From: DASXTB01 sp036505615
GTDB taxonomy: Bacteria > Acidobacteriota > UBA6911 > JACQSX01
Length of the DNA: 48,750 nucleotides
NCBI GenBank assembly: GCA_036505615.1
Contig: DASXTB010000320.1
Coordinates: forward strand, 1 to 48,750
Reading direction: 5' to 3'
Below, piece by piece: positions 30,401 through 39,247 of this stretch; position 1 is the first letter of the stretch, and each line of letters starts with the position of its first letter. A model generated the notes under the pieces. That model had not been told where the DNA came from. It made no database searches and saw only the letters and a program-made list of their open reading frames with translations. The position numbers and the translations under genes were made by a program.

Positions 30401-32001
30401 TCCCTTGGGCCATGGCCGGCGGGCTTGGCGCCAACAGCGGTGATCCGCAGATCTTTGTCCCGTTAGCCGACACCAACGGAGATGGGATTCCCGATTCTCC
30501 CGCCTTCGATTTCGACAATGATGGCAAGCCCGATCCTGAGTTCCTGATATCCCCGTTGGTTGCCGGTAGAATTACACCCATAGAACAGAAAATCTATTTC
30601 GCACAATTTGGAGATGGCGCCGTCTCTGGCGGGCAAATCATCAGTCAGATTTCTCTATTCAATCCCGATACCACCCGGGCTGCGAGCGCGCGAATTACCA
30701 TTCGAGATGATGCAGGAAATCCGATTACGGTCGCTCTTAACGGGGAAGTTGTCACCGGACAAAAGGATTTAACCGTTCCTCCGGGCGGGCTGCGTATTTT
30801 GCGCACACCGGGCCAGGGTCCTCTGACTGTTGGTTCGCTCACGGTCACATCGGACAAAGTTCTGGCCGGCGTGATCGTGTTTGGAGGAAGCATCGGCTTT
30901 ACCGGTGTGGGCAGCAGCGCGCTTCAAGTCGGCGGTTTTGTCGCGCCCATTGAGACCAACACCGTTCAGGGCACCAGTACCGGCATTGCCATGTTGAGTC
31001 TGGAGTCAAGTGACATGGCGGTGGATCTGCAACTGGTAGATGCCGAAGGAAAGCAGGTGGCCACATCGCACCTGGATGCAGCCTCCAAGGCGGGCGACCC
31101 TGCGGGAGCCGAGGAGTTGAAAGCGGGTGGCCATTTGGCGCGCTTCGTCACCGAGTTCAATTGGAGCCCGCCGGTAGACTTCTCCAATTTTGCGGGAACG
31201 TTGAAAGCGAGCTTTACAGGAAAAGCGGCAGCTACAGTTCTGAAGACCCAACCGGGACAACTCACCACACTGCCTGTGGCGCCGATTTTGACTTCAGCGT
31301 CGCCTGGCTCACAACTACAGAGGCTGCTTTTTGCTCAATTCGGAGATGGCGCCATCTCTGGCGGACAGATTGTAAGCCAGATCTCGCTCTTCAATCTCGA
31401 TCCGACCGGTCCAGCCACGGTGAGCGTATTGATTCGAGACGACTCAGGGAAGCCGATAACAGTGGCTCTCAATGGCGAGACGGTTTCCGGACAGAAGAAC
31501 CTGACCATTCCGGCCAGTGGCTTGCGGGTTTTGCGAACTGCCGGCACGGGTCCGCTGACTGTGGGCTCGGTAACGGTAATTTCCAACACGGTAATTGCCG
31601 GGGTAATCGTCTTTGGGGGCAGTATCGGATTTACGGGAGTAGGAAGCAGCGCCCCGCAGTTCACTGCCTTTCTAGCACCCATGGAAGCCAACACCGCTCA
31701 GGCTACCAGCACCGGCATCGCCGTGATGAATTTGGAAACAACCGATGTGACGGCCGATCTGCAGCTCCTAGATTCGGAAGGACGGCAGGTTGCCACTTCT
31801 CGACTGGACGGCGCCAATGCGATCAAGGCAAGCGGCCATCTGGCGCACTTTGTCACGGAGTTTACCTGGAGTCCAGCGGTGGACTTCTCAAGCTTTAGCG
31901 GCGTACTGAAGGTGACTGCTTCGGGACGAGTCGCAGCCACGGTCTTGAAGACCCAGCCTGGCCAGCTTACCACTTTGCCGGTGGCGCCGAAGACGAACTG
32001 A
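27496..32001 (+). CDS. Giant SBBP-repeat beta-propeller protein 1
   Basis: A predicted secreted or surface protein of 1501 residues. A signal-like hydrophobic stretch lies at about 16-35. Residues about 70-300 form an N-terminal domain (LPLSFEANCGQADSTVKFLA, VYPGVDLIYYGKEGQLEYDL) typical of SBBP proteins. Seven SBBP repeats follow (about 313-802), each starting like YSTYLGGSFDDSGNSIAVDS, so probably one seven-bladed propeller. Calcium-loop motifs such as DVNGDGKPDFV and DTNGDGIPDSP precede two copies of a C-terminal module of about 225 residues (LYFAQFGDGAISGGQI-like start, VLKTQPGQLTTLPVAP end). ATG 27496 aligns with the start of the downstream paralog; the frame is open further upstream. 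Role unknown; adhesion or matrix binding is a guess. Confidence 0.85.
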   Translation: MNQKACIQVRLVEALPVLKAAACGFLLLVCFQHAFRLPGQSVTSSTVRNQPKNVAPARRPAPTQIRANTRYGKLPLSFEANCGQADSTVKFLARGPGYRLFLTARETVLVLGSAGTGKTGVLGAAVSELRTGTKQENRKPEFESVLGMKLVGANPKPRISGLEELPGKSNYFIGDHPSDWKTNIPNYARVKYSGVYPGVDLIYYGKEGQLEYDLVVAPHVDPGIISIKFDQSALTRGGARAKHTALEIDSDGDLLLHTAWGDLRQHKPHVYQEVNGARREIAGHYVFKRTSVVGFQVANYDRGQPLVLDPALSYSTYLGGSFDDSGNSIAVDSSGNAYVTGFTGSINFPTANAFQRTRSTAFVTKLNPQGSGFVYSTFLGGSGTDRGNAIAVDPSGNVYVTGSTTSTNFPAINAFQTTNRGGSGGDAFVAKLNNFGSALLYSTYLGGTGNGKSLIDSGDKGRGMAVDSAGNAYVTGTTDSANFPTRNPFQATYGGGDNDAFVAKFDPTGGLLYSTFLGGGDKESSVFAFATGGNPIAVDSAGNAYVAGTTLSTNFPTTPGSFQRAFIPSPFGIGIHGFVTKLNASGSALVYSTFLEGTFNDYANGIAVDSSGNAYVTGQTGSPDFPVTFGVYRSTLVGGLSDAFVTKINPSGSGLIFSTFLGGDGFSDGGDEGKSIALDSAGNIYVAGHTTSLAFPLANPIQSSYAGPVNKFFFPPVGDVFVTKFNPSGSRILFSTYLGGSDYDFVGGIAADSSGSIYLAGSTRSSNFPTAKPLQATFGGSGGNSGPSPGGDAFVAKIDPTPGPGEMLPPIADAPWTRSIRIDSNQNGVPDQDDETLNVQRIQSGQNVSLRFISPLFGTSDIALSNPNSQGRFQTATRRQQNLAGTTRTTTVTLDQFDANQRAISVSITHEIVKGTTTTRFTGKVTAVDENGDGIIDYFTGSETGQPAIRGSVVFYDVNGDGKPDFVSIPWAMAGGLGANSGDPQIFVPLADTNGDGIPDSPAFDFDNDGKPDPEFLISPLVAGRITPIEQKIYFAQFGDGAVSGGQIISQISLFNPDTTRAASARITIRDDAGNPITVALNGEVVTGQKDLTVPPGGLRILRTPGQGPLTVGSLTVTSDKVLAGVIVFGGSIGFTGVGSSALQVGGFVAPIETNTVQGTSTGIAMLSLESSDMAVDLQLVDAEGKQVATSHLDAASKAGDPAGAEELKAGGHLARFVTEFNWSPPVDFSNFAGTLKASFTGKAAATVLKTQPGQLTTLPVAPILTSASPGSQLQRLLFAQFGDGAISGGQIVSQISLFNLDPTGPATVSVLIRDDSGKPITVALNGETVSGQKNLTIPASGLRVLRTAGTGPLTVGSVTVISNTVIAGVIVFGGSIGFTGVGSSAPQFTAFLAPMEANTAQATSTGIAVMNLETTDVTADLQLLDSEGRQVATSRLDGANAIKASGHLAHFVTEFTWSPAVDFSSFSGVLKVTASGRVAATVLKTQPGQLTTLPVAPKTN

Positions 32002-32295
32002 GAAGTTTGGACATTTTTGCTGAAAAATGAACGGTCGCAGCCTAGCAGCGGGCACGGACTTCGTCCCGGAGGGACGATTCGACAATAGCCCAGCGATTTA
32101 TCGCTGGGAATTTAGGAGGCAAAAAATAGGAGTTCCGTAGGGACGATTGAAATTCTTTGTAGGGAATCCAAATCTTGAGGCACCGGAATGTACATGATAA
32201 TCTCACGCCCACTTTGTTTCGCCGATCATTAAAACTTGGCAGAAATTCGTTATTTGTCCTCCGGCGAAATCCTTAATTCAGATATGAGGACTCCC
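32002..32295. repeat. Short repeats between the two giant genes
   Basis: No gene is visible. The stretch contains a reverse copy of the AAAATGTCCAAAC linker (32004-32016), ACTTCGTCCCGGAGGGACGA (near 32059), CCCAGCGATTTATCGCTGGG (32091-32110) and TCCGTAGGGACGATT. A promoter for the second gene must lie here or transcription continues from the first; neither can be decided. Confidence 0.5.
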
Positions 32296-35200
32296 ATGGA
32301 GCCAGAAAATTCTGTACCGGTTCGCCTTATTGAAGCATTGCCCGTGTTGAAAGCGGCGGCATGTGGCCTGCTTTTGCTGCTTATCTTCCAGCATTCCTTT
32401 CGCATGGCGGGGCGACCGGAATCAAACGCAACATCCAAGAACGAAAGACTGAATCTGCCCCTCTCGGCGCACCACGGACCGGCTCAGAGCACGCCGAGCG
32501 CAGCGTACGGCAATCTCCCCTTGAGTTTTGAAGCCAACCACGGGCAGACCGACTCTTCGGTGAAGTTTCTTTCGCGCGGTCCCGGCTATCGCCTTTTTTT
32601 GACATCCCGTGAAACCGTCCTGGTGCTGGGGCACCCAGACTCTGCTGATCCCCCCGGGGGCGGTGATGCGGCCACCAAGCTTCATAAGGAGGTAAAGCCG
32701 GAAACTAGAAATCTGAAACCTGAAACGGTGGTACGAATGAAGTTTCTCGGAGCCAACGCGAAGGCCAACATCACCGGATTAGACGAAATGCCCGGCAAGA
32801 GCAACTATCTTATCGGCAATCAGCCCGCCAACTGGAGGACCAACATCCCGCACTATCCCAGGGTGAAATACAGCAGCATCTATCCTGGAGTCGATTTGAT
32901 CTATTACGGCAAAGAGGGACAACTGGAATACGACCTGGTCGTCGCACCCGATACCGATCCTGGAATTATCTCCATTAAATTCGATCAGGGAGCAGATGCG
33001 CGAGGCAGCGCAACAGCAAAGCACCTTTCCCCGCTTGAAATCGACAGCAATGGGGATCTCGTGCTCCACACTCCGTCAGGTGATTTTCGACAGCACAAGC
33101 CGCACATCTACCAGGACATCGATGGCGCGCGGCATGAGATTGCAGGCCATTACGTATTTAGGAGCAAAACTGCGATCGGCTTTCAAGTAGCCAATTATGA
33201 CCGGGCCAAATCGCTGGTTCTCGATCCGGCGTTGAGCTATTCGACCTTCCTCGGTGGCAGCAGCGATGATGTTGCCAATTCCATCGCCCTTGACTCATCC
33301 GGCAATGTTTACGTGACAGGTTACACCCTATCGACCAACTTCCCTACGGCGAATGCCCTTCAAGGAACCAAGTCAGTCGATCGAGATGTTTTCATTACCA
33401 AGCTGAATCCCCAGGGCTCCGCGATCATTTATTCCACTTTCCTGGGTGGCAACGGAACTGATCGGGGTCAAGGCATCGCGGTGGATCCATCCGGGAACGT
33501 CTATGTCACAGGTTCGACCTTCTCTTCGAATTTCCCAACGCTCAACGCTTTCCAGTCCACGCGCGGCGGGGGGGGCTCTGCAGCCGCTGCTTTTGTTACT
33601 AAGATCAATGCTTCTGGATCCGCCCTGATCTATTCCACTTATCTTGGAGGAGGCGGGACCGGGTTCATCGGGGACAGCGGCCAGGGCATTGCCGCCGATT
33701 CTACAGGCAATGCTTACGTGCTGGGCAACACATACTCCGCAAACTTCCCGACGCGCAATCCGTTTCAAGCCACGTATGGCGGTGGTGTCAACGATGCCTT
33801 TGTCATTAAATTTGATCCGACTGGGGGTGTTATCTATTCCACGTTCCTCGGTGGGAGCGGCAAAGAGAGCCCGCAAAGCGATTCGGAAATACCGGGCAGC
33901 AACGCTATTGTTGTGGACTCATCAGGCAATGCGTACGTAACTGGGGCAACAAGTTCTACGAATTTTCCTACCACGCCCAATGCCTTTCAACCGAAATTTC
34001 CACAGACGCTTGGCAGCAATGGGCACGCCTTTGTTACTAAAATCAATGCCGCGGGATCGGCTCTCGTCTACTCCACTTTCCTGGGCGGCGGCAACGAAGA
34101 CTTCGCCAACGCGATCGCCATAGATTCTTCCGGGAGCGCGTATGTAACAGGAACAACTAACTCGCGTGACTTTCCAGTGGTCAACGCCTTCCGAGATAAG
34201 TTTATCGGTGGGTTGGGAGGCGATGCCTTCGTTTCTAAGCTCAATCCCGCGGGCAGCAACCTTCTCTATTCCACTTACCTGGGCGGTGATGGTCGTTTTG
34301 TATTACAAGGTGGGGTAATTTTTTTTTATGGCGGCGGAGACGAAGGCAAAAACATTGCCCTGGACACGTCAGGCAACATCTATGTCATGGGTCAAACTAC
34401 CTCAGCGCGTTTTTTTCCACTGGCAAACCCAATCCAGAGCTCCTACGCCGGTCCCGCCAACGTATCGTTATTCCCACCGGCGGGCGATATATTTGTCGCT
34501 AAGTTCAACCCGAGTGGATCCAGATTACTCTTCTCCACCTATTTGGGAGGAAGTGACCAGGAGTTCGCCGGAGGGATGGCGCTAGATTCTTCCGGCAGTA
34601 TCTACGTCACAGGAACCACCCGATCGTCGGATTTCCCCACAGCCAAACCCTTGCAGAGCGCCTTTGGCGGGAGTGGCGGCAGCAGCGGCAATTTTCCTGG
34701 CGGTGATGCCTTCATTTTTAAAATCGATCCTTCACCAGGGCCGGGTGAACTTGTCGCTTCAGTTCCGGACGCTCCCTGGACGCGGTCAATACGGATCGAT
34801 TCCAACCAGAACGGCGTTCCCGATCCTGACGACGAAACCCTCAACGTTCAGCGCATTCAGAGCGGCCAAAATGTTACCTTGAGATTCATCAGTCCGGTAA
34901 TCGGCACTTCCGACGTTGAACTTTCCAATCCCAATTCCCAAGGCCGTTTCCAGACGGTGACGCGACGGCAGCAAAACTCGAGTGCAACGACACGAACGAC
35001 GACCGTTACTCTGGATCAATTTGATCCCAATCAGCGGGCCATATCCTTGTCGATCACTCACGAGATCGTCAAAGGGACCACGACCACGAAATTTACCGGA
35101 AAAGTGACGGCGGTTGACGAAAATGGAGATGGGATCATTGATTACTTCACCGGCAGCGAGACCGGACAGCCTGCCATCCGAGGTAGCCTGGTTTACTATG

Positions 35201-36837
35201 ACGTCAATGGTGACGGGAAACCAGACTTTGTGAGCATCCCCTGGGCCATGGCTGGAGTCCTGGGAGGAAGCATTAACGATCCTCAAATCTTCGTTCCGCT
35301 GGCAGACACCAATGGAGATGGAATTCCGGATTCCCCTGCGTTCGATTTCAACAATGACGGCAAACCTGATCCGGAGTTCCTGGTCTCGCCCATAGTTGCG
35401 GGTCGAAATACGGCGCTGGAACAGAAGCTTTACTTTGCGCAATTCGGAGACGGCGCCATCTCTGGTGGACAGATCATCAGTCAGATATCACTGTTTAATC
35501 CGGACACAGCCAAGCCGGCCAGCGCCCGGATCGTAATCCAAGACGACGCTGGGAATCCGGTTACAGTCGCGCTCAACGGAGAGGTTGTCTCAGGACAAAA
35601 AGATGTTATGGTTCCCCCCGGCGGCCTGCGCGTCTTCCGCACCCCGGGCACCGGCCCGCTGACGGTCGGCTCGGTTTCCGTTACGTCGGATAAAGTCCTG
35701 GCAGGCGTGATTGTCTTTGGAGGAAGTATCGGCTTTACGGGTGTCGGCAGCAGCGCGCTCCAATTTGGTGGATTTGTCGCGCCCATCGAAACCAACACTG
35801 CCCAGGGTATCAGCACCGGCATAGCCATGATGAATCTGGAATCAACCGATATGGTGGTGGATCTGCGACTGGCCGACACAGAAGGAGTGCAGGTGGCGAC
35901 ATCGCGCCTGGATACAGCCTCCAAGGCCGGCGGCCCTGCCGGAGCCGAGGAGTTGAAAGCGGGCGGCCATCTGGCACGCTTCGTTACGGAATTCAACTGG
36001 ACTCCTCAGGTCGATTTCTCGAATTTCAGCGGAACTTTGACAGCGAGTTTTTCCGGGAGAGCAGCAGCCACAGTTCTAAAGACTCAGCCAGGGCAGCTCA
36101 CCACGCTTCCCGTCGCGCCAAAACTGGCCTCAGCCTCAACCGGCTTCAATTTGCAGAAACTTTATTTTGCTCAATTCGGAGACGGAGCGATTTCAGGAGG
36201 ACAGATTGTAAGCCAGATTTCGCTGTTCAATCTCGATACCGCCAACGCCGCCAGCGTCACCCTACTGATTCGAGACGACTCAGGGAAGCCGATAACTGTG
36301 GCGCTCAACGGTGAGACGGTTTCCGGCCAGAAGAACTTGACCATTCCGGCCGGCGGGTTGCGTGTTTTGCGGACTCCCGGCACAGGTCCGGTGACTGTGG
36401 GTTCGGTAATGGTGACTTCCAACCGGCTGCTTGGCGGGGTAATTGTGTTCGGCGGCAGTATTGGGTTTACCGGTGTGGGCAGCAGCGCGCCCCAGTTTGT
36501 TGGTTTTCTGGCTCCCATGGAGACCAACGGTGCTCAGGTGACCAGCACCGGCATTGCGATGATGAATTTGGAAACAAGCGACATCACCGCAGATCTTCAG
36601 CTTCTTGATTCGGAAGGAAGGCAGATTGCCACCTCTCGACTGGACGGCGCCAATGCGATTAAGGCAGGCGGCCATCTAGCGCGCTTCGTTACGGAATTCA
36701 CCTGGAGCCCGTCGGTTGACTTCTCAAACTTTGCCGGCGTATTGAAGGTGACTGCTTCGGGACGAGTTGCAGCCACAGTGCTGAAGACTCAACCCGGCCA
36801 GCTCACCACGTTGCCTGTGGCGCCGAGGACAAACTGA
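32296..36837 (+). CDS. Giant SBBP-repeat beta-propeller protein 2 (tandem paralog)
   Basis: A 1513-residue paralog of the preceding gene, with the same architecture end to end: signal-like segment (VRLIEALPVLKAAACGLLLL), N-terminal domain, seven SBBP blades, calcium-loop motifs (DENGDGIIDYF, DVNGDGKPDFV) and two C-terminal modules (LYFAQFGDGAISGGQIISQI; LYFAQFGDGAISGGQIVSQI). Similarity is high throughout and highest in the C-terminal modules and calcium region. The blades differ more in their loop inserts, for example a longer insert in blade six. It clearly arose by tandem duplication. ATG 32296 is the aligned start; ATG 32284 and TTG 32236 lie upstream in frame. Confidence 0.85.
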   Translation: MEPENSVPVRLIEALPVLKAAACGLLLLLIFQHSFRMAGRPESNATSKNERLNLPLSAHHGPAQSTPSAAYGNLPLSFEANHGQTDSSVKFLSRGPGYRLFLTSRETVLVLGHPDSADPPGGGDAATKLHKEVKPETRNLKPETVVRMKFLGANAKANITGLDEMPGKSNYLIGNQPANWRTNIPHYPRVKYSSIYPGVDLIYYGKEGQLEYDLVVAPDTDPGIISIKFDQGADARGSATAKHLSPLEIDSNGDLVLHTPSGDFRQHKPHIYQDIDGARHEIAGHYVFRSKTAIGFQVANYDRAKSLVLDPALSYSTFLGGSSDDVANSIALDSSGNVYVTGYTLSTNFPTANALQGTKSVDRDVFITKLNPQGSAIIYSTFLGGNGTDRGQGIAVDPSGNVYVTGSTFSSNFPTLNAFQSTRGGGGSAAAAFVTKINASGSALIYSTYLGGGGTGFIGDSGQGIAADSTGNAYVLGNTYSANFPTRNPFQATYGGGVNDAFVIKFDPTGGVIYSTFLGGSGKESPQSDSEIPGSNAIVVDSSGNAYVTGATSSTNFPTTPNAFQPKFPQTLGSNGHAFVTKINAAGSALVYSTFLGGGNEDFANAIAIDSSGSAYVTGTTNSRDFPVVNAFRDKFIGGLGGDAFVSKLNPAGSNLLYSTYLGGDGRFVLQGGVIFFYGGGDEGKNIALDTSGNIYVMGQTTSARFFPLANPIQSSYAGPANVSLFPPAGDIFVAKFNPSGSRLLFSTYLGGSDQEFAGGMALDSSGSIYVTGTTRSSDFPTAKPLQSAFGGSGGSSGNFPGGDAFIFKIDPSPGPGELVASVPDAPWTRSIRIDSNQNGVPDPDDETLNVQRIQSGQNVTLRFISPVIGTSDVELSNPNSQGRFQTVTRRQQNSSATTRTTTVTLDQFDPNQRAISLSITHEIVKGTTTTKFTGKVTAVDENGDGIIDYFTGSETGQPAIRGSLVYYDVNGDGKPDFVSIPWAMAGVLGGSINDPQIFVPLADTNGDGIPDSPAFDFNNDGKPDPEFLVSPIVAGRNTALEQKLYFAQFGDGAISGGQIISQISLFNPDTAKPASARIVIQDDAGNPVTVALNGEVVSGQKDVMVPPGGLRVFRTPGTGPLTVGSVSVTSDKVLAGVIVFGGSIGFTGVGSSALQFGGFVAPIETNTAQGISTGIAMMNLESTDMVVDLRLADTEGVQVATSRLDTASKAGGPAGAEELKAGGHLARFVTEFNWTPQVDFSNFSGTLTASFSGRAAATVLKTQPGQLTTLPVAPKLASASTGFNLQKLYFAQFGDGAISGGQIVSQISLFNLDTANAASVTLLIRDDSGKPITVALNGETVSGQKNLTIPAGGLRVLRTPGTGPVTVGSVMVTSNRLLGGVIVFGGSIGFTGVGSSAPQFVGFLAPMETNGAQVTSTGIAMMNLETSDITADLQLLDSEGRQIATSRLDGANAIKAGGHLARFVTEFTWSPSVDFSNFAGVLKVTASGRVAATVLKTQPGQLTTLPVAPRTN

Positions 36838-36920
36838 GTACTCGAATTCAGAATTGCGGTGTCGTATCGGTTGGTGTTTTGGCAACTTTTCGGCACAGGT
36901 GCTGAGGCCGGGAGATAAAT

Positions 36921-38762
36921 TCAACCCGCCGGAATCCGGTTCAGATAGAGCAGCCAGATCGATCGAGACCCGGGACGAACGTCCTCAACCAAAACTTTAG
37001 GAGCAAACGCCATAATTATTTCCAAATCTCCCCACATGTTCTTTTCCACGTCCACCAGATAGACTTCCCTTTCCTGCGCTAAGTAATCTCTGAGCTGACC
37101 CTTCGACTGGACCGCTATCGCCGTCCGTCCCGTGTAAAAAGGAATCATCGCCCGCGTAGTTTCATCCGGTTTCCATAAATAAATGGATTTCGCTGGCGGC
37201 ACCAGGCGACCGATTGTTCTACAAACCGGTCCAAAACTTTTCTCGCGGTCGATTACCGGCGTCACCGTGTGCGAAGCGAGCAGGAGCGTGACCACAAGTC
37301 CAACAAGCCAAACAGACAGTAGCGCCTTGCGCTTGTCGCGTTTTGCGGCAACGGCGACGGCGACCGCGAACGTTACTCCGATAGCCGCCATGAGCGAAAC
37401 TGCAGGCAAGGCGAAGCCGGAACAGACGCTTGCCAGCGCACCTTCAGGTAACAGTTTAAAAATAGAGGCCAGGAGCAAAACCAGCGGCGCCGCCGCCGCA
37501 ACACCCAGGGTCGCAGCAAGAATGTATCCGGCGGCGCGGTCGTAAAATCCGTCCACCTGTTTTCGAAGGAATGCATCCAGCCAGAATCCCCCCACTACTG
37601 CGGCGGCCGGGAGCAGAGGCAGCAGGTAAATACTTCTTTTTGTGGCGGCTAGACTCAACATCAGCATTCCGGAAAAAAGCCAGAGCAGAGCGACGTCGCA
37701 AGCAAACTGCTCCGCCGAGTCCAGCTCATTCTTGGGGCTGAAGCGATACAGAATCCCTCCAACGACAAATAGTGCCGCGGGCCAGAGCAGAGGCACGAAC
37801 TGAACAACGTAGTAATAGAAGGGTTGTGTGTGTCCCCCGACATATCCGGTGGAAGGAAGTATCCGCCACAGTGTGTTGTCGATGAAGATCAGGCGAAGGC
37901 CTTGGGGTCCGAGTTTCCGATCCAACAGATACAGCCACGGTCCGGCGATGGCGGAAAAAACTACCGGCGCCAACCACAAGCGCGCCCGCAAAAGGACCTG
38001 AAGCCTGGGAGCAGACGCATCTTGCGTGCCTATATGCCTGTGCAAGAAGCACGCTGGAAGCGTGCGTTCCCAGGAATTCAATGCGAGCGCAGGTTGTCGG
38101 AGTTGGCGGCGCGCCGCAATCACCGACAAAAAGGCAAGGCCTGGAACAGCCAGGCCGATCAGCCCTTTCGACAAGAACGCAAGAGAAGCGAACGCGTAGC
38201 CAAGGGTTAGCCAAAAGACAGCGGCTTCACTGCTTTCAAGCCGTAGACCACGCACACAAGCAAATGCCGAGCCGGTGGTAAAGAAAGTCAACGCTGCATC
38301 GGGGACGACTCGATGGGCTGCGGCAAAGTACTCCGCGCAGAGAGCCAATGCCAGCGTCGCCAGCAAGCCAATCCCTTTGCCGGACTGACGGCCAGCCAGT
38401 TCTCTGGCCAGCAGATAGGTGAATACCAAGCCTCCTAAGGCAAATAAGGCAGAAACAATGCGACCAACTCCCGGGGGATCGTAACCGAACCATCTAAAAG
38501 CGAGCGCTACACACCAGACATGGAAGGGAGGTTCCTCCAGGAACGGCTCTCCGTTCAATGTTGGGATCACCCACGCGCCTTGGGCTACCTGGCGCGCAAT
38601 GGAGGCGACGCGCGGCTCGTCGGGAGTCCACAGGTCATGATCGAGAAGTCCGAAACAACAAAGAAACAACAGTGCCGCGACGATACAGGCGGGCAGCGGA
38701 TCGAATTTGAGTCGGGACATTTGTGGCAACGTGGCATCCGGCCTCAGAGTTGGCCGCGACAT
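36921..38762 (-). CDS. ArnT-like membrane glycosyltransferase (GT-C fold), second copy
   Basis: A polytopic protein of up to 613 residues. The first periplasmic loop reads LWTPDEPRVASIARQVAQGA, with the catalytic-type Asp-Glu, followed by IPTLNGEPFLEEPPFHVW, the ArnT/PMT pattern. Many hydrophobic segments follow, then a soluble domain with SIYLWKPDETTRAMIPFYTG. These enzymes move a sugar from a polyprenyl phosphate to lipid A or protein. No aminotransferase or formyltransferase is adjacent, so its sugar is unknown. ATG 38720 (15th codon) may be the true start. It converges with the giant gene upstream of it on the map. Confidence 0.82.
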   Translation of the reverse strand: MSRPTLRPDATLPQMSRLKFDPLPACIVAALLFLCCFGLLDHDLWTPDEPRVASIARQVAQGAWVIPTLNGEPFLEEPPFHVWCVALAFRWFGYDPPGVGRIVSALFALGGLVFTYLLARELAGRQSGKGIGLLATLALALCAEYFAAAHRVVPDAALTFFTTGSAFACVRGLRLESSEAAVFWLTLGYAFASLAFLSKGLIGLAVPGLAFLSVIAARRQLRQPALALNSWERTLPACFLHRHIGTQDASAPRLQVLLRARLWLAPVVFSAIAGPWLYLLDRKLGPQGLRLIFIDNTLWRILPSTGYVGGHTQPFYYYVVQFVPLLWPAALFVVGGILYRFSPKNELDSAEQFACDVALLWLFSGMLMLSLAATKRSIYLLPLLPAAAVVGGFWLDAFLRKQVDGFYDRAAGYILAATLGVAAAAPLVLLLASIFKLLPEGALASVCSGFALPAVSLMAAIGVTFAVAVAVAAKRDKRKALLSVWLVGLVVTLLLASHTVTPVIDREKSFGPVCRTIGRLVPPAKSIYLWKPDETTRAMIPFYTGRTAIAVQSKGQLRDYLAQEREVYLVDVEKNMWGDLEIIMAFAPKVLVEDVRPGSRSIWLLYLNRIPAG

Positions 38763-39247
38763 TCGATTCTTTCATATGAGGTCCTGCTAGAGGCTGCTAT
38801 TTTCTGGCGCACACTTCCAGGTCGCGTTAGCGACCGATGAATTTAGCCCGGCCTTTCAAGGCCGGGTGAACGAATCATTTATATGCATTTTCGTCAACTA
38901 TGGCGAAGCGGCGCTGAGACGCCCCGTCGGGCCACTCCTGCACGATGAAAGATTGTGCGGGAGACGGCCCACCGGCCGTCTCTCCAAAATGTCCAAACTC
39001 CAGTGTCCGCGAAGCGGACGCCCTGGTTTGCGGCGCACTGCAGCATGAGAAAATGTATAAACTCCAGTGACCGCTTCGCGGTCCAGAGACGGCCCTCAGG
39101 CAGTCTCTCCGCTCCCAAAATGTCGGAACTTCAATAAACGCTTACCGGTCAGGGGGCGCACGGGCGTGCGCCCCTACTCGGTCAAGAATAGCCAGATCGC
39201 CAGCCTACACTTGAGTTCGGCGGCGGACATTCATATCATTCCCATCC
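38763..39247. repeat. Palindromic intergenic block (copy C)
   Basis: No gene is visible. Hairpins include CCCGGCCTTTCAAGGCCGGG, GAGACGGCCCACCGGCCGTC, TCCGCGAAGCGGA, GACCGCTTCGCGGTC and GAGACGGCCCTCAGGCAGTC. Three copies of the AAAATGTNN(A/G)AACT linker precede hairpins (38986, 39050, 39115). The portion 38898-38995 matches 26530-26625 in reverse, and the stretch from 39085 onward resembles 294-365. Confidence 0.8.
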
